NCBI RefSeq assembly: GCF_019331775.1
Contig: NZ_JAHBBD010000023.1
Span: 1-40,370, forward strand
Source of the DNA: Bifidobacterium phasiani
Lineage (GTDB): Bacteria; Actinomycetota; Actinomycetes; Actinomycetales; Bifidobacteriaceae
Length of the DNA stretch: 40,370 nt
Direction: 5' to 3'
This document shows, in pieces, positions 8,730-16,084 of the stretch. Below the pieces are notes generated by a model. It saw nothing but the letters and a program-made list of their open reading frames with translations. It was not told the origin of the DNA and did no database searches. Numbering within the stretch: position 1 is the stretch's first letter; each line of letters opens with the position of its first letter. A program made the translations under genes and the position numbers.

Positions 8730-9166
8730 AGGCCGCCACCAAAATCAAGAACCCCGCACCGACCGAGAAGAACATCGAACAGAAGAGCGAGGACCGTCCG
8801 TTCAACGGGTTCAACAACTGGAACGGCGGCTACGACGGCTGGCTCAAATGGTGCGACACGCTCTACGAGCCGGACGCGCACTACAACGTCTACGGCCACC
8901 GCCTGACGCTCCAGCAGTACAAGGACATGATGGGCCAGCTGTTCCAGCACTACACGATGGAACTCGGCCAGTTCGAGAACATGATCATCCGCGACAACTG
9001 GTGCGCGATCCGCTACACCGTCACGATCAGGAACCTCGAAACCGGCGAGGAGACGCTGCAGAACACCATGGAGTTCGTCACGTTCAAGGAGAACCCCGAG
9101 CCCGTCGGCGTGCGCGTGGTCGAGGGGTGGGCGCTGTCCGACACCCCGCTGTCGGCCCAGCGGTGA
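8730..9166 (+). pseudogene. NTF2/SnoaL-like protein gene, start codon lost
   Basis: From codon 2 onward this is an intact frame of 144 residues to the TGA at 9164-9166, with the character of the SnoaL-like/NTF2-like cone fold: an acidic start, NWNGGYDGWLKWCDTLYEPD, YGHRLTLQQYKDM, then strands IRDNWCAIRYTVTIRN, FVTFKENP and VRVVEGWALSD. The family includes small enzymes and binding proteins, so no substrate can be given. AAAGGAG stands at the right distance, but the expected ATG reads AG: one inserted T between 8730 and 8731 would give ACACCATGGCC. The next in-frame ATG is 65 codons later and would delete half the fold. Either a one-base deletion silenced it or the base was lost in sequencing. 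It lies alone between the two pilus operons. Confidence 0.7.
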
Positions 9167-9171
9167 CGCGA

Positions 9172-9245
9172 CGCGCCCGCGGCGCCGCCGATCATGGGGA
9201 TGGCGCCGCGGGCGCGGTACCGCAGACGGCCGGACTTCCGTCTGC
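9172..9245 (+). terminator. Two hairpins after the NTF2-like gene
   Basis: A 15-bp perfect stem (9172-9186 with 9202-9216; CGCGCCCGCGGCGCC) with a 15-base loop begins six bases after the stop codon. A second perfect 8-bp stem, GCAGACGG/CCGTCTGC (9222-9229 with 9238-9245), follows. Neither has a T tract, which is common for high-GC terminators. Confidence 0.75.
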
Positions 9246-9254
9246 CTGAAATGG

Positions 9255-9325
9255 CTTGATACGGCCGGCTGATACAGCCGGTTTGATACGACCCGGTTTT
9301 ATATGACCGGTTTTATACAGCCGAC
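9255..9325. repeat. Degenerate tandem repeat of about 14 bp
   Basis: Five units of the type TTGATACGGCCGG, TGATACAGCCGGT, TTGATACGACCCGG, TTATATGACCGG and TTATACAGCCG follow each other. The last runs over the stop codon (9313-9315) of the convergent HTH gene. Decay is stronger toward the right. Confidence 0.55.
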
Positions 9326-9840
9326 GCCGGTTCGGGGGCGTCGCCGCCGGCCGCGTCGCCCTCCAGCCGATGCTCGAGCTGCTTGACCTTGTGCTCCAGC
9401 TGGTCGATCCGCCGGGCCTGCTGCGCGACGACGAGCAGGCAGGTCTGCAGGTCCATCGAATCGGGGGCCGTGTCGTCGCGGGTCGTGAAGTAGCGGCCGT
9501 CGTTGACCGGCGGCATCGCGGGGCCGACCCAGCGGTCGGTCTGGGACACCTCGAAACCGCTTTGGTTGGGGGCCTCTCCCCCGTCGTCGTCCCCTTCCTC
9601 GGTCCGACGCCACCTCGCGAAGCACCGTTCGATGCGCTTGTAGCCGATCAGCGCCGTGTCCAGGCCGGCGCTGCGAAAGATCTTGGCGGGCGATTCGCCG
9701 TTGCGATACCGCCGCATGCAGTCGCGCTTGAATTCCTCCGTGTACTGGATGCGCTTCTGCGACACGCGTTCGACCGCGGGCAGCGACTGCAGGTAGCGCA
9801 TCTCACGGGCGCTGAACATCGTCTCGGACCTGTTCGCCAT
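9313..9840 (-). CDS. Pilus-linked HTH/coiled-coil protein, operon B
   Basis: This is the paralogue of the protein at 2011-2535. The 175-residue form starts at the ATG at 9840 (MANRSETMFSAREMRYLQSL), matching the other copy; an ATG 21 bases earlier is in frame but less likely. Residues about 30-77 form the HTH (YTEEFKRDCMRRYRNGESP onward); residues about 132-160 form the coiled coil QQARRIDQLEHKVKQLEHRL. The linker between the two domains is acidic and poorly conserved between the copies. It closes operon B after tip and backbone pilin, just as the first copy closes operon A, so the association is not chance. GGAG lies 9 bases before the ATG. Regulation of pilus expression is the simplest guess, unproven. 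Confidence 0.75.
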   Translation of the reverse strand: MANRSETMFSAREMRYLQSLPAVERVSQKRIQYTEEFKRDCMRRYRNGESPAKIFRSAGLDTALIGYKRIERCFARWRRTEEGDDDGGEAPNQSGFEVSQTDRWVGPAMPPVNDGRYFTTRDDTAPDSMDLQTCLLVVAQQARRIDQLEHKVKQLEHRLEGDAAGGDAPEPASAV

Positions 9841-9868
9841 GCTCGTTCTCTCCGTCCCCAAAGGAGCC

Positions 9869-9908
9869 GAAGGGCACGGGGCGCTCCGAGGAACGCCCGA
9901 TGCCCTTC
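9869..9908 (-). terminator. Hairpin between backbone pilin B and the HTH gene
   Basis: GAAGGGCA (9869-9876) pairs with TGCCCTTC (9901-9908), and inside it GGGCG (9879-9883) pairs with CGCCC (9894-9898). The sequence is unrelated to the operon A hairpin, but place and two-tier design are the same. It probably terminates part of the pilin transcripts. Confidence 0.6.
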
Positions 9909-9956
9909 TTCCACCATCAACCGGTCAAGGTGTGGCTGGTTGCGTCAGCGTCGGCG

Positions 9957-11729
9957 TCAGCCGCGCAGCGCGTTGCGCACGCCGCGGGACTTGACGTAGA
10001 CCGTGACGCCCACGCCGGCGATCAGCAGGCCGAGCACCACGAACATGGTGATGCCGGCGGCGCCGGTCTTCGGCAGCTGCGAAACGCTCTGCACGTTCAT
10101 GACCCTTACCGCGCACATCGGGTTCAGTCCAACTCCACGAGACTCCGACGAATCGCTAGAACGTGGCATCCTACACGAATCGGTGGAATCTTCATTCCCC
10201 TTAATCACGGTAACCAGACCATGTTCATCGTCAATTGGGCTGAAGTGAGACCAATCACCGCCAACCTCGACGATGAAAGATGAACGATAATCTTTCAGAT
10301 AACCGTTCGGGACTTCCGTCTCCTCCACAGTCAACATTTCACCAGCTGCAATGCCCTGAATCTTGACTTTGCCAGAAGCCGGAGTCACCACAGTATTCGT
10401 TGAAGAAGTGTTTTCCACACCGTCATGCAAACGATACACCGCCGGATTCTTTTCGTCACCTGGGCTGGTGCACACCAAATTCAGAGGTTCGCCTTCTCTT
10501 TTAATCTGGAATTTTGCATTTGCAAGTCCCTTACCAAACGCATCAGTCTTCTCGAACCGGAACCAAGAAAGCTCCACGGAATCCCAGTCCTCACGAATAT
10601 TGCCGTTATCCGTTACCTTTGCGTCATTGTCCGGTCCTAATTCTGGCGCATCGCCGTTGACGAAACCGGTATAGGTTACGACAAGGTCTTTCGTTGCATA
10701 CTTCTGATGCTCACCATACAGCCACTTGTCAGTCATGGTCACAGTGAATTTTGCATTGTCATCGTCGTCGTTGCCCACAAGGTCCTCGGCACCGGTCACA
10801 CCAAAACCGTCAACCTTGTAATCGGTATCCTTGGTGAGAAGAACGTCCGTGTCCCGGTCGAGCACTCGGTCGCCATCGAGATCGATGAACACCTGCAGTG
10901 TATTAGCACGAATTGTCAGACCAGTCGAAGGCTTATCCGCAAAGGCCAGAGAATATCCAGGAATATTGGTGGTAGTAGGCACCGGCGTAGTCAGATAGAA
11001 CGGAACCTCATCACCAATCGAATAGTGCTCATCTTGACCGTCCTGATTGACGTCGACCTTACCCTTATCAAAGGTATCAATGGAGTTCTTAATCTCGATA
11101 GTACCGTCCATGTCTTTATAAACAGCGTCGCCGTTCATCACCTTGGTACCAATAAGGATCGGCAGAGACTTTGTAATCGTCTCTCCGTCTTCGCCTTTCT
11201 GAGTTTCGAACTGGTCGAAGAGCACATAGATTCCCGGCTCGCTCATGGCGATAGGGTAAGTATCCTCAGCGTAGTTTGTTGGAATTGTCACCTGAGCGGA
11301 CTCCACCGTGCTCTCCAAGCTAGCCAATCCATTCACAAAGTTACGCAATTCACCGGCGTAAGGCGCCTCAACAGAAGATTGCATGTTGAGCGCCACCCAC
11401 AGCATCGGATCAGAGTTCGTATCGTCGTCGTCCCACGTTGAGCTATCATCCGTCGCGTCGTCAAGCGCCTTGTCGATAACGCTGCTGACACTTTTGACGT
11501 CAACGGTCTTAACAGACAGCTGACCATCATCATTGGCATAATAATCGGCCAGCTTCACATATTTGAAACTATGTCCGCGCAGCTTCTCGGCACCTCCAGT
11601 AAGCGTGATTGTCGCCGGAGTCAGCGTTAACTGTGCAGCACTCGCCGTGACGGCCCCCACCGCGAGGCCCGCGGCGGCAACGGCCGCGGCCGTGATGCCG
11701 GCGAGCGCCCGTTTGATTGTTCCCTTCAT
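9957..11729 (-). CDS. Backbone (major) pilin, sortase-linked, operon B
   Basis: The start is the ATG at 11729 (MKGTIKRALAGITAAAVAAA), with GGAG six bases upstream and a signal peptide cut near residue 31; the frame is open further upstream but overlaps the tip gene. The 590-residue precursor has pilin Ig-like domains, a D2-type isopeptide region near residues 230-380 (YSIGDEVPFYLTTPVP and following strands), a CNA-B-like C-terminal domain with the E-box LTVEETEVPNGY near residue 466, and the sorting signal LPKTG near residue 551 followed by a membrane anchor like that of pilin A (GAAGIT, VLGLLIAG). The mature regions of the two backbone pilins share little sequence, so the fibres should differ in antigenicity and binding. 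It should be co-transcribed with tip B, which is in frame here. Confidence 0.9.
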   Translation of the reverse strand: MKGTIKRALAGITAAAVAAAGLAVGAVTASAAQLTLTPATITLTGGAEKLRGHSFKYVKLADYYANDDGQLSVKTVDVKSVSSVIDKALDDATDDSSTWDDDDTNSDPMLWVALNMQSSVEAPYAGELRNFVNGLASLESTVESAQVTIPTNYAEDTYPIAMSEPGIYVLFDQFETQKGEDGETITKSLPILIGTKVMNGDAVYKDMDGTIEIKNSIDTFDKGKVDVNQDGQDEHYSIGDEVPFYLTTPVPTTTNIPGYSLAFADKPSTGLTIRANTLQVFIDLDGDRVLDRDTDVLLTKDTDYKVDGFGVTGAEDLVGNDDDDNAKFTVTMTDKWLYGEHQKYATKDLVVTYTGFVNGDAPELGPDNDAKVTDNGNIREDWDSVELSWFRFEKTDAFGKGLANAKFQIKREGEPLNLVCTSPGDEKNPAVYRLHDGVENTSSTNTVVTPASGKVKIQGIAAGEMLTVEETEVPNGYLKDYRSSFIVEVGGDWSHFSPIDDEHGLVTVIKGNEDSTDSCRMPRSSDSSESRGVGLNPMCAVRVMNVQSVSQLPKTGAAGITMFVVLGLLIAGVGVTVYVKSRGVRNALRG

Positions 11730-11779
11730 GTTGTTCTCCATTTCTCCCGTTAGGGAAAATTGTGTTATGGAAACCATGT

Positions 11780-11819
11780 CGTCTTCCCTATCGGTTTCCC
11801 CAACCCATCCGGGAAGACG
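11780..11819 (-). promoter_or_regulatory. Conserved intercistronic hairpin, operon B
   Basis: A perfect 9-bp stem, CGTCTTCCC (11780-11788) with GGGAAGACG (11811-11819), encloses a 22-base loop that holds the same GGATGGGTTGGGG (coding strand) as operon A. Upstream on the coding strand, TTTCCCGCCTGTCTTC is also shared. Two stem pairs differ from A with both partners changed (C-G to T-A and T-A to C-G), which is evidence that the RNA fold matters. Confidence 0.65.
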
Positions 11820-11913
11820 GAAGACAGGCGGGAAATCTTTGTGGGTAGGGACAAGAAGCCAGCTAAACGCTGTTCCTTGGAGGGCCGGACGACTCGCGCC
11901 GCCCGGCAGAGCA

Positions 11914-14571
11914 TCAGACTCGGCGTCTGCGCGCCAACAGCCATGCCGCACCGGCGAGCATCAGCACGCCGCCGCCCGCAAGCATGATGTTTCGCGAGGT
12001 CGTGTCGCCACCGGTCAGCGGCAATGCGGTCACACTGGTGAACGTGTTGGTGAAGGTGATTGGCTTTTCCGCGGCAAGGGTCGAAGGTCCAGACTCGTCA
12101 ATCTGCGTGCCATCATCATCACGAATCTGTCTAGGCAAGAAGTTCACGCTAAAACCTGATTCGAAAAGATCGGTCTTGACAACGGTGACCTTGAGTTCGT
12201 ATTCAGCCTTGGAGTACTGCATACCAGCGGCATCCCCGTCCTCTTCGGCCATCATGTAGGTGAATTCGTGGTTTCCATCGTGGATGGGATACGTAGTGAC
12301 GAACATGAGGCCCATGTCACAATAGGAATCGACGCCATTCGAGGCCGACACGCAATGGTCTGTGTCGTAGGGAAGCGTGACATCCCATGTCGTATCGTCA
12401 ATTTCTCGAACCTCACCATAGTCGCTGTAGGGTTCGGGAATCGGCGTCCCATCATTAGGGGCGGATTCGGCGTACGTGATGCGGAACGTGAACGAGTCAC
12501 CTTCCTGCCAGTCCCTACCCGAGATATATTTACGGACCATCTGCCCACCAGCGCCAGTCGTAGGCGAATTGACGAACACCGCGGTTTCCTCGACGCTGTT
12601 ATCGCCGGCACCTGCATCGTTCTTCGTTCTTGTGTACGTGTAAGTGACTTCTCCCTGCTCGTCGACATGAATCACAACCCGGTATTCAGCCTTCGAATAG
12701 ACGAGACCAGTCACGTCGCCCTGCTGTTCCTTAACGGTGTACGTGTAATCGCCGGCCTTGCCATATGGAAGCGGAATCGCATCGAACGAGTCGGTTTGTT
12801 TGGTCTTGCCATCCATGTTGATGTTCAGAGTGAGTGACGAGACCTTGTTCCCATCCTCACCGGCGGGCATGGGCGCGCCGTTCACGGGTTCGAGCGTGAA
12901 TGTGAACGACGAACCGGCGAAGTCGGAACGCCCATCCAGGTCCTTGGTGACCTGGATGACCGCCGGGACGGACGGCGCCTGGATGACCGGATGCGGGTAG
13001 TCCACGGATTCGTTCTCATCATTCGCGACGTATGTAAACGTGGCATTTGTATTCGAGTAGAAACCCTGTTGCTCAGAGGATGTGTGATTGCCTTCCGCGT
13101 CGGTATCGGAGTCGCCTGTATGCGGGTACGACTTCTCGTGCTGCGCGTAGTACGTGTAGGCGGCTGCGGTGGGTTCAATCTGATAGGTGAGTGTGTACGT
13201 CCAGTCTTTAGTCAACTGATAGTTGTCGGGGAATTCAAGTGTGACGACCGGATGCTCGTTGTCCTCATACGTGCCCGCAGGATGGTACGTGTAGGTAAGA
13301 GTGTTTTCGGCGGTTGCCGCGGTCTCCTGGAACATGAACTTGCCGCTTATGGAGCCGTCAGCCAACTTAACCAGCGATGAGGGAGAAATGACCTCGATAT
13401 TTCCACCGTTGGCGTCGGTGATGGTCACGGTGGGCACAGTCTCCGGCTTGACGACCTGTGCGTACTCGCTCAGCTGATCGACGATCATCGCGTCGCGGAC
13501 ATCGGGGCCGGCGATTTGTTCGGCGATGTCCTTGAAATACGCAACGAGCTCATCCACATTGCCGCTCTTGGTCGACGAGGATTCCACGCCTTTCGGCGCG
13601 GAGGCGGCGAACTGACTGAGGAACGTATCGCCGACGTCGGAACCGACGCCGACCGCGTAGAACCGGTCGCCGCTCTTCAAATGAAGTTCCTCGAGGGCGT
13701 CTTTGGCTTGCTTGGCGGCATACTTATCCTTCTCCGACTCTGAACCACCTTTTTTCCGCGGGTAGTTGGGTTCGCCATCGGTGACGAACACCACCACCGT
13801 CTGCACAGAATCCGCATCCGCACCCTCAACCTTTTCATGGGCCGGCTTGTCGCCAAGCAAATCATTCACAGCTTCGAGCGCATCGACGTAGTTCGTGCCC
13901 GAGGCAAATGTGCTGAACTCCGACGTGGGAAGGTTATAGCCGGATTCCAAACTCTTCCAATCCGTGGTCTTAGCGGATTCTTCCTGCCCGGCGAATTGAA
14001 CAAGCGCGGTCTTGACGTCGACGTTCGATGAGGCGATCAGCATATCGTTCAGCGCTTTAATCGCCTGCTTGGCCGCATTGAACCGGTCGTACGAATATCG
14101 GTAAAGCGGTTCCTCCCTGGCTTTACACAGCTCGGTCATCGTCTCCACGGTGCCACCGCGCACGCCAGCGCACAGGCTATCGCCCTTCGGATTCGGGGCG
14201 TTATCACCCTCACCCTTCTCCCTATCGGGATAATCGCCGTCCATCTTCCACATCATGCTGTAGGTCTCGTCGAGCACGTAGATGACGTTCACGGGCTTCA
14301 CGTCCTTGCCGGTCACACCCGTCACGTCCAAGCTCAGGTCGTATGTCCCGTTTTTGTTGTCCTTCACGTATTTATGGACCGCGGGTGTCGTCGTATCGGC
14401 CGCGGTTTCACCGGACGTCCGCACGGACGCATCGTCAATTCGGTTGCCATCCTGGTCATCGGCAAGGGCCGTCGCGGTCAGGCCGCCGACCGCGATCATA
14501 GCGAACGCCGCCACAGCAGCGATCAGCCTAGAACGGATACCCCCCCCCCTAAGCAAATTCTTCTGCCTCAT
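11914..14571 (-). CDS. Pilus tip adhesin with VWA domain, phase-variable, ON as sequenced
   Basis: The start is the ATG at 14571, six bases after GGAAGGG; the frame is open upstream but without a ribosome site. The 885-residue product begins MRQKNLL and then RGGGIRSRL, the glycines coming from the ten-G tract, which here is in frame. A signal peptide follows. A VWA domain (residues about 85-330) has MIDAS residues DETYS near 105, SGTNY and VTDGEP. FctA-like pilin domains lie near 540-660 and 680-840, and the sorting signal LPLTG near 850 with a membrane segment and RRRR end. It lacks the large ZU5-like N-terminal region of tip A, which explains its smaller size, and has two FctA-like domains at the C-terminal side. 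VWA tips in Gram-positive pili usually bind host or matrix glycoproteins; the ligand here is unknown. Confidence 0.9.
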   Translation of the reverse strand: MRQKNLLRGGGIRSRLIAAVAAFAMIAVGGLTATALADDQDGNRIDDASVRTSGETAADTTTPAVHKYVKDNKNGTYDLSLDVTGVTGKDVKPVNVIYVLDETYSMMWKMDGDYPDREKGEGDNAPNPKGDSLCAGVRGGTVETMTELCKAREEPLYRYSYDRFNAAKQAIKALNDMLIASSNVDVKTALVQFAGQEESAKTTDWKSLESGYNLPTSEFSTFASGTNYVDALEAVNDLLGDKPAHEKVEGADADSVQTVVVFVTDGEPNYPRKKGGSESEKDKYAAKQAKDALEELHLKSGDRFYAVGVGSDVGDTFLSQFAASAPKGVESSSTKSGNVDELVAYFKDIAEQIAGPDVRDAMIVDQLSEYAQVVKPETVPTVTITDANGGNIEVISPSSLVKLADGSISGKFMFQETAATAENTLTYTYHPAGTYEDNEHPVVTLEFPDNYQLTKDWTYTLTYQIEPTAAAYTYYAQHEKSYPHTGDSDTDAEGNHTSSEQQGFYSNTNATFTYVANDENESVDYPHPVIQAPSVPAVIQVTKDLDGRSDFAGSSFTFTLEPVNGAPMPAGEDGNKVSSLTLNINMDGKTKQTDSFDAIPLPYGKAGDYTYTVKEQQGDVTGLVYSKAEYRVVIHVDEQGEVTYTYTRTKNDAGAGDNSVEETAVFVNSPTTGAGGQMVRKYISGRDWQEGDSFTFRITYAESAPNDGTPIPEPYSDYGEVREIDDTTWDVTLPYDTDHCVSASNGVDSYCDMGLMFVTTYPIHDGNHEFTYMMAEEDGDAAGMQYSKAEYELKVTVVKTDLFESGFSVNFLPRQIRDDDGTQIDESGPSTLAAEKPITFTNTFTSVTALPLTGGDTTSRNIMLAGGGVLMLAGAAWLLARRRRV
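14540..14549. repeat. Ten-base C run (G run on coding strand), phase switch of tip B
   Basis: Ten consecutive C lie 21 bases inside the start codon of the tip B gene. Twenty-two bases precede the tract, so lengths of 7, 10 or 13 keep the frame; the sequenced 10 is ON. The neighbouring codons for IRSRL are conserved with tip A. Confidence 0.85.
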
Positions 14572-14641
14572 ATTCGTCCCTTCCGTCTCGTGGTCCCTCG
14601 GCCGACACCACGGAGTGCCGTCCGACATGAGTCGTATGGAT

Positions 14642-14700
14642 ACGAAGCTACCCCCGTAACTCCCCGAACCCCCTAATACGCATACCCCCTAACAATCCCC
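14642..14700 (-). promoter_or_regulatory. G-run element upstream of pilus operon B
   Basis: Five runs of four or five G occur on the coding strand about 70-130 bases before the tip start, including two copies of TTAGGGGGT and the GGGGGTAGCTTCGT motif shared with operon A. No clear -35/-10 pair is seen; the runs probably overlap the promoter and could bind a regulator or fold as a G-quadruplex. Confidence 0.5.
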
Positions 14701-14896
14701 TTACATATCCGTGGAACACATTGTGTAAGTAGGGCTTCCGGCCCTCAACTCACCACCAACTCCGCCCCGTATCCCAGCGCTTCCAAATCCCCGTACCGTC
14801 TCCCGAACCACCCACCGCCGCGCCCGCAACGCCGTCGCCCCGCCCGGCGCCGGAGCCGCGCCCGCACCCGCGCACGCCCGCGTACGCATACCCCCC

Positions 14897-14917
14897 GCCC
14901 TGCAATAACAACAGGGC
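14897..14917 (-). terminator. Terminator hairpin after the YkoE gene
   Basis: GCCCTG (14897-14902) pairs with CAGGGC (14912-14917) around a 9-base AT-rich loop, 77 bases past the stop codon. A second small hairpin (AGGGC/GCCCT, 14731-14745) lies further on. The rest of 14701-14993 is GC-rich with no gene. Confidence 0.5.
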
Positions 14918-14993
14918 CGATGCCTCTCACAAGACACCGGCCCCGATACAGCATCATGGCATCACGCCGGCCATCCGACCGGCGCGGCACCCG

Positions 14994-15722
14994 CTACTCG
15001 CCCCCGCGCACCGCCCGTCCGGAGGCGAAGCGGTCCAGCGCGCCGGTCAGCGCGATGGCCCGGTACAGGTACCAGCTCATCACGCCGGCGATGAGCACGC
15101 CGCCGACGATCTCGCTGACCATGTGGATGATGCCGCGCGGGCTGAGGAACGCCACGCCCTGATAACGGAACAGCATCAGGTACACGCCGTATTCGAGCGC
15201 CACCAGCGCGCCCGACAGCATGCTCATCGGCAGGCTGAACCTCCGGTAGCGGGTCAGCGCGAACGGGATCTCCGCGAACACGCCCTGCAGGATCGCGGAC
15301 GCGAACACGAACCCGAACGAGAACTGGTTGCCCAGCAGCATCTCGGCCGCCGATCCGACCACGTTGACGTACGCGGCCGCGCCGGGCTTGCGCAGGATCA
15401 GCAGCGCAAGCGTGCCGGAGAAGTACCAGAACGGGTGCAGCACGCTGGCCACGCCCGGCAGGATGGCCCCCAGGATCGGGGAGACCCACGAGTAGGCGAA
15501 GTTGAATCCCCAGAACACCAGGCCGCAGGCCACGCCGAGCGCCGCGCCGACCGCGATGTCGGCCGCGCGCCAGCGCAGCCTCGCCGAGCCGCCGCGGCTC
15601 CCGCCGGATGCCGGGCCGCTAGGCGAAGAGGAGGGAGACGAAAGAGTGGATGATGCTTCGGCGACGTTCCTGACGTCGTCGTTCGCCGGCGATGCCGGCC
15701 GGTTCGAGGCGCGTTCGGCCAT
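14994..15722 (-). CDS. ykoE: YkoE-type ECF transporter S component (thiamine or HMP)
   Basis: The 242-residue product has a low-complexity Ser/Pro/Gly N terminus to about residue 45, then about six hydrophobic segments. Family signatures are visible: GLVFWGFNF in the first segment, then RKPGAA, AEMLLGN, LQGVFAEIPFALTRY and SLPMSMLSG, matching the thiamine-related S component YkoE. In this family the S component binds the vitamin in the membrane and works with an ATPase (YkoD) and a T component (YkoC). Here no partner gene is adjacent on either side, so it must share partners encoded elsewhere. AAGGAG lies six bases before the ATG at 15722. Upstream are a structured leader and a palindromic operator candidate. 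Substrate assignment rests on family resemblance. Confidence 0.8.
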   Translation of the reverse strand: MAERASNRPASPANDDVRNVAEASSTLSSPSSSPSGPASGGSRGGSARLRWRAADIAVGAALGVACGLVFWGFNFAYSWVSPILGAILPGVASVLHPFWYFSGTLALLILRKPGAAAYVNVVGSAAEMLLGNQFSFGFVFASAILQGVFAEIPFALTRYRRFSLPMSMLSGALVALEYGVYLMLFRYQGVAFLSPRGIIHMVSEIVGGVLIAGVMSWYLYRAIALTGALDRFASGRAVRGGE

Positions 15723-15745
15723 GGGAGGCTCCTTATCCCGATCGG

Positions 15746-15798
15746 GCTGCACACAGCTGTGGCGCGGTCGCCCGCGGGCGCTCCTTGACCTGTGCAGC
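15746..15798 (-). promoter_or_regulatory. Structured leader of the YkoE gene
   Basis: GCTGCACA (15746-15753) pairs exactly with TGTGCAGC (15791-15798), enclosing a 12-base perfect palindrome CGCCCGCGGGCG. It ends 23 bases before the start codon, so it lies in the mRNA leader. It lacks the conserved CTGAGA and ACCTGATC parts of a TPP riboswitch, although CCCGATCGGGATAA near the ribosome site is loosely reminiscent. Confidence 0.4.
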
Positions 15799-15856
15799 TC
15801 GGGCGGGAACGCCACGGGCCACTCTAGCAGCAGACGACGCCCCGGCATACCGCGCC

Positions 15857-15877
15857 GTTATCGCCCATGGCGATAAC
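15857..15877. promoter_or_regulatory. Palindromic operator candidate upstream of YkoE
   Basis: GTTATCGCC-cat-GGCGATAAC is a perfect 9-bp inverted repeat with a 3-base centre. A further half-site, GTTATCG, follows at 15880-15886. It lies about 135 bases before the YkoE start, in the expected promoter zone. The binding protein is unknown. Confidence 0.5.
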
Positions 15878-16084
15878 CCGTTATCGGCCGGCCGCAGCGC
15901 GCACGCACGCCCCGCCCCCCGTACGCCGCCGCGACGCCTTGGCGACGTTCACCGGGCGGTCCCGCCGCCCCGCGCACCGTACGAACCGGCGGCGCCGACG
16001 GCCCGCGGCCAGCGTCGCCGCAGCAGCCCGGCACGGCCGGCGGATCCGCGGCAGACCGCAAAGACGGCCGCCCCGCCGCCGCGC

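Noticed and set aside
8638..9249. Plus-strand 203-codon frame as the protein of this interval
   Set aside because: It is Arg/His/Pro-rich and out of frame with the NTF2-like protein, whose composition and ribosome site are convincing.
15723..15850. TPP riboswitch before YkoE
   Set aside because: CCCGATCGGGATAA recalls the 3' part, but the CTGAGA element and the matching stems are not found by eye; a covariance search would decide.
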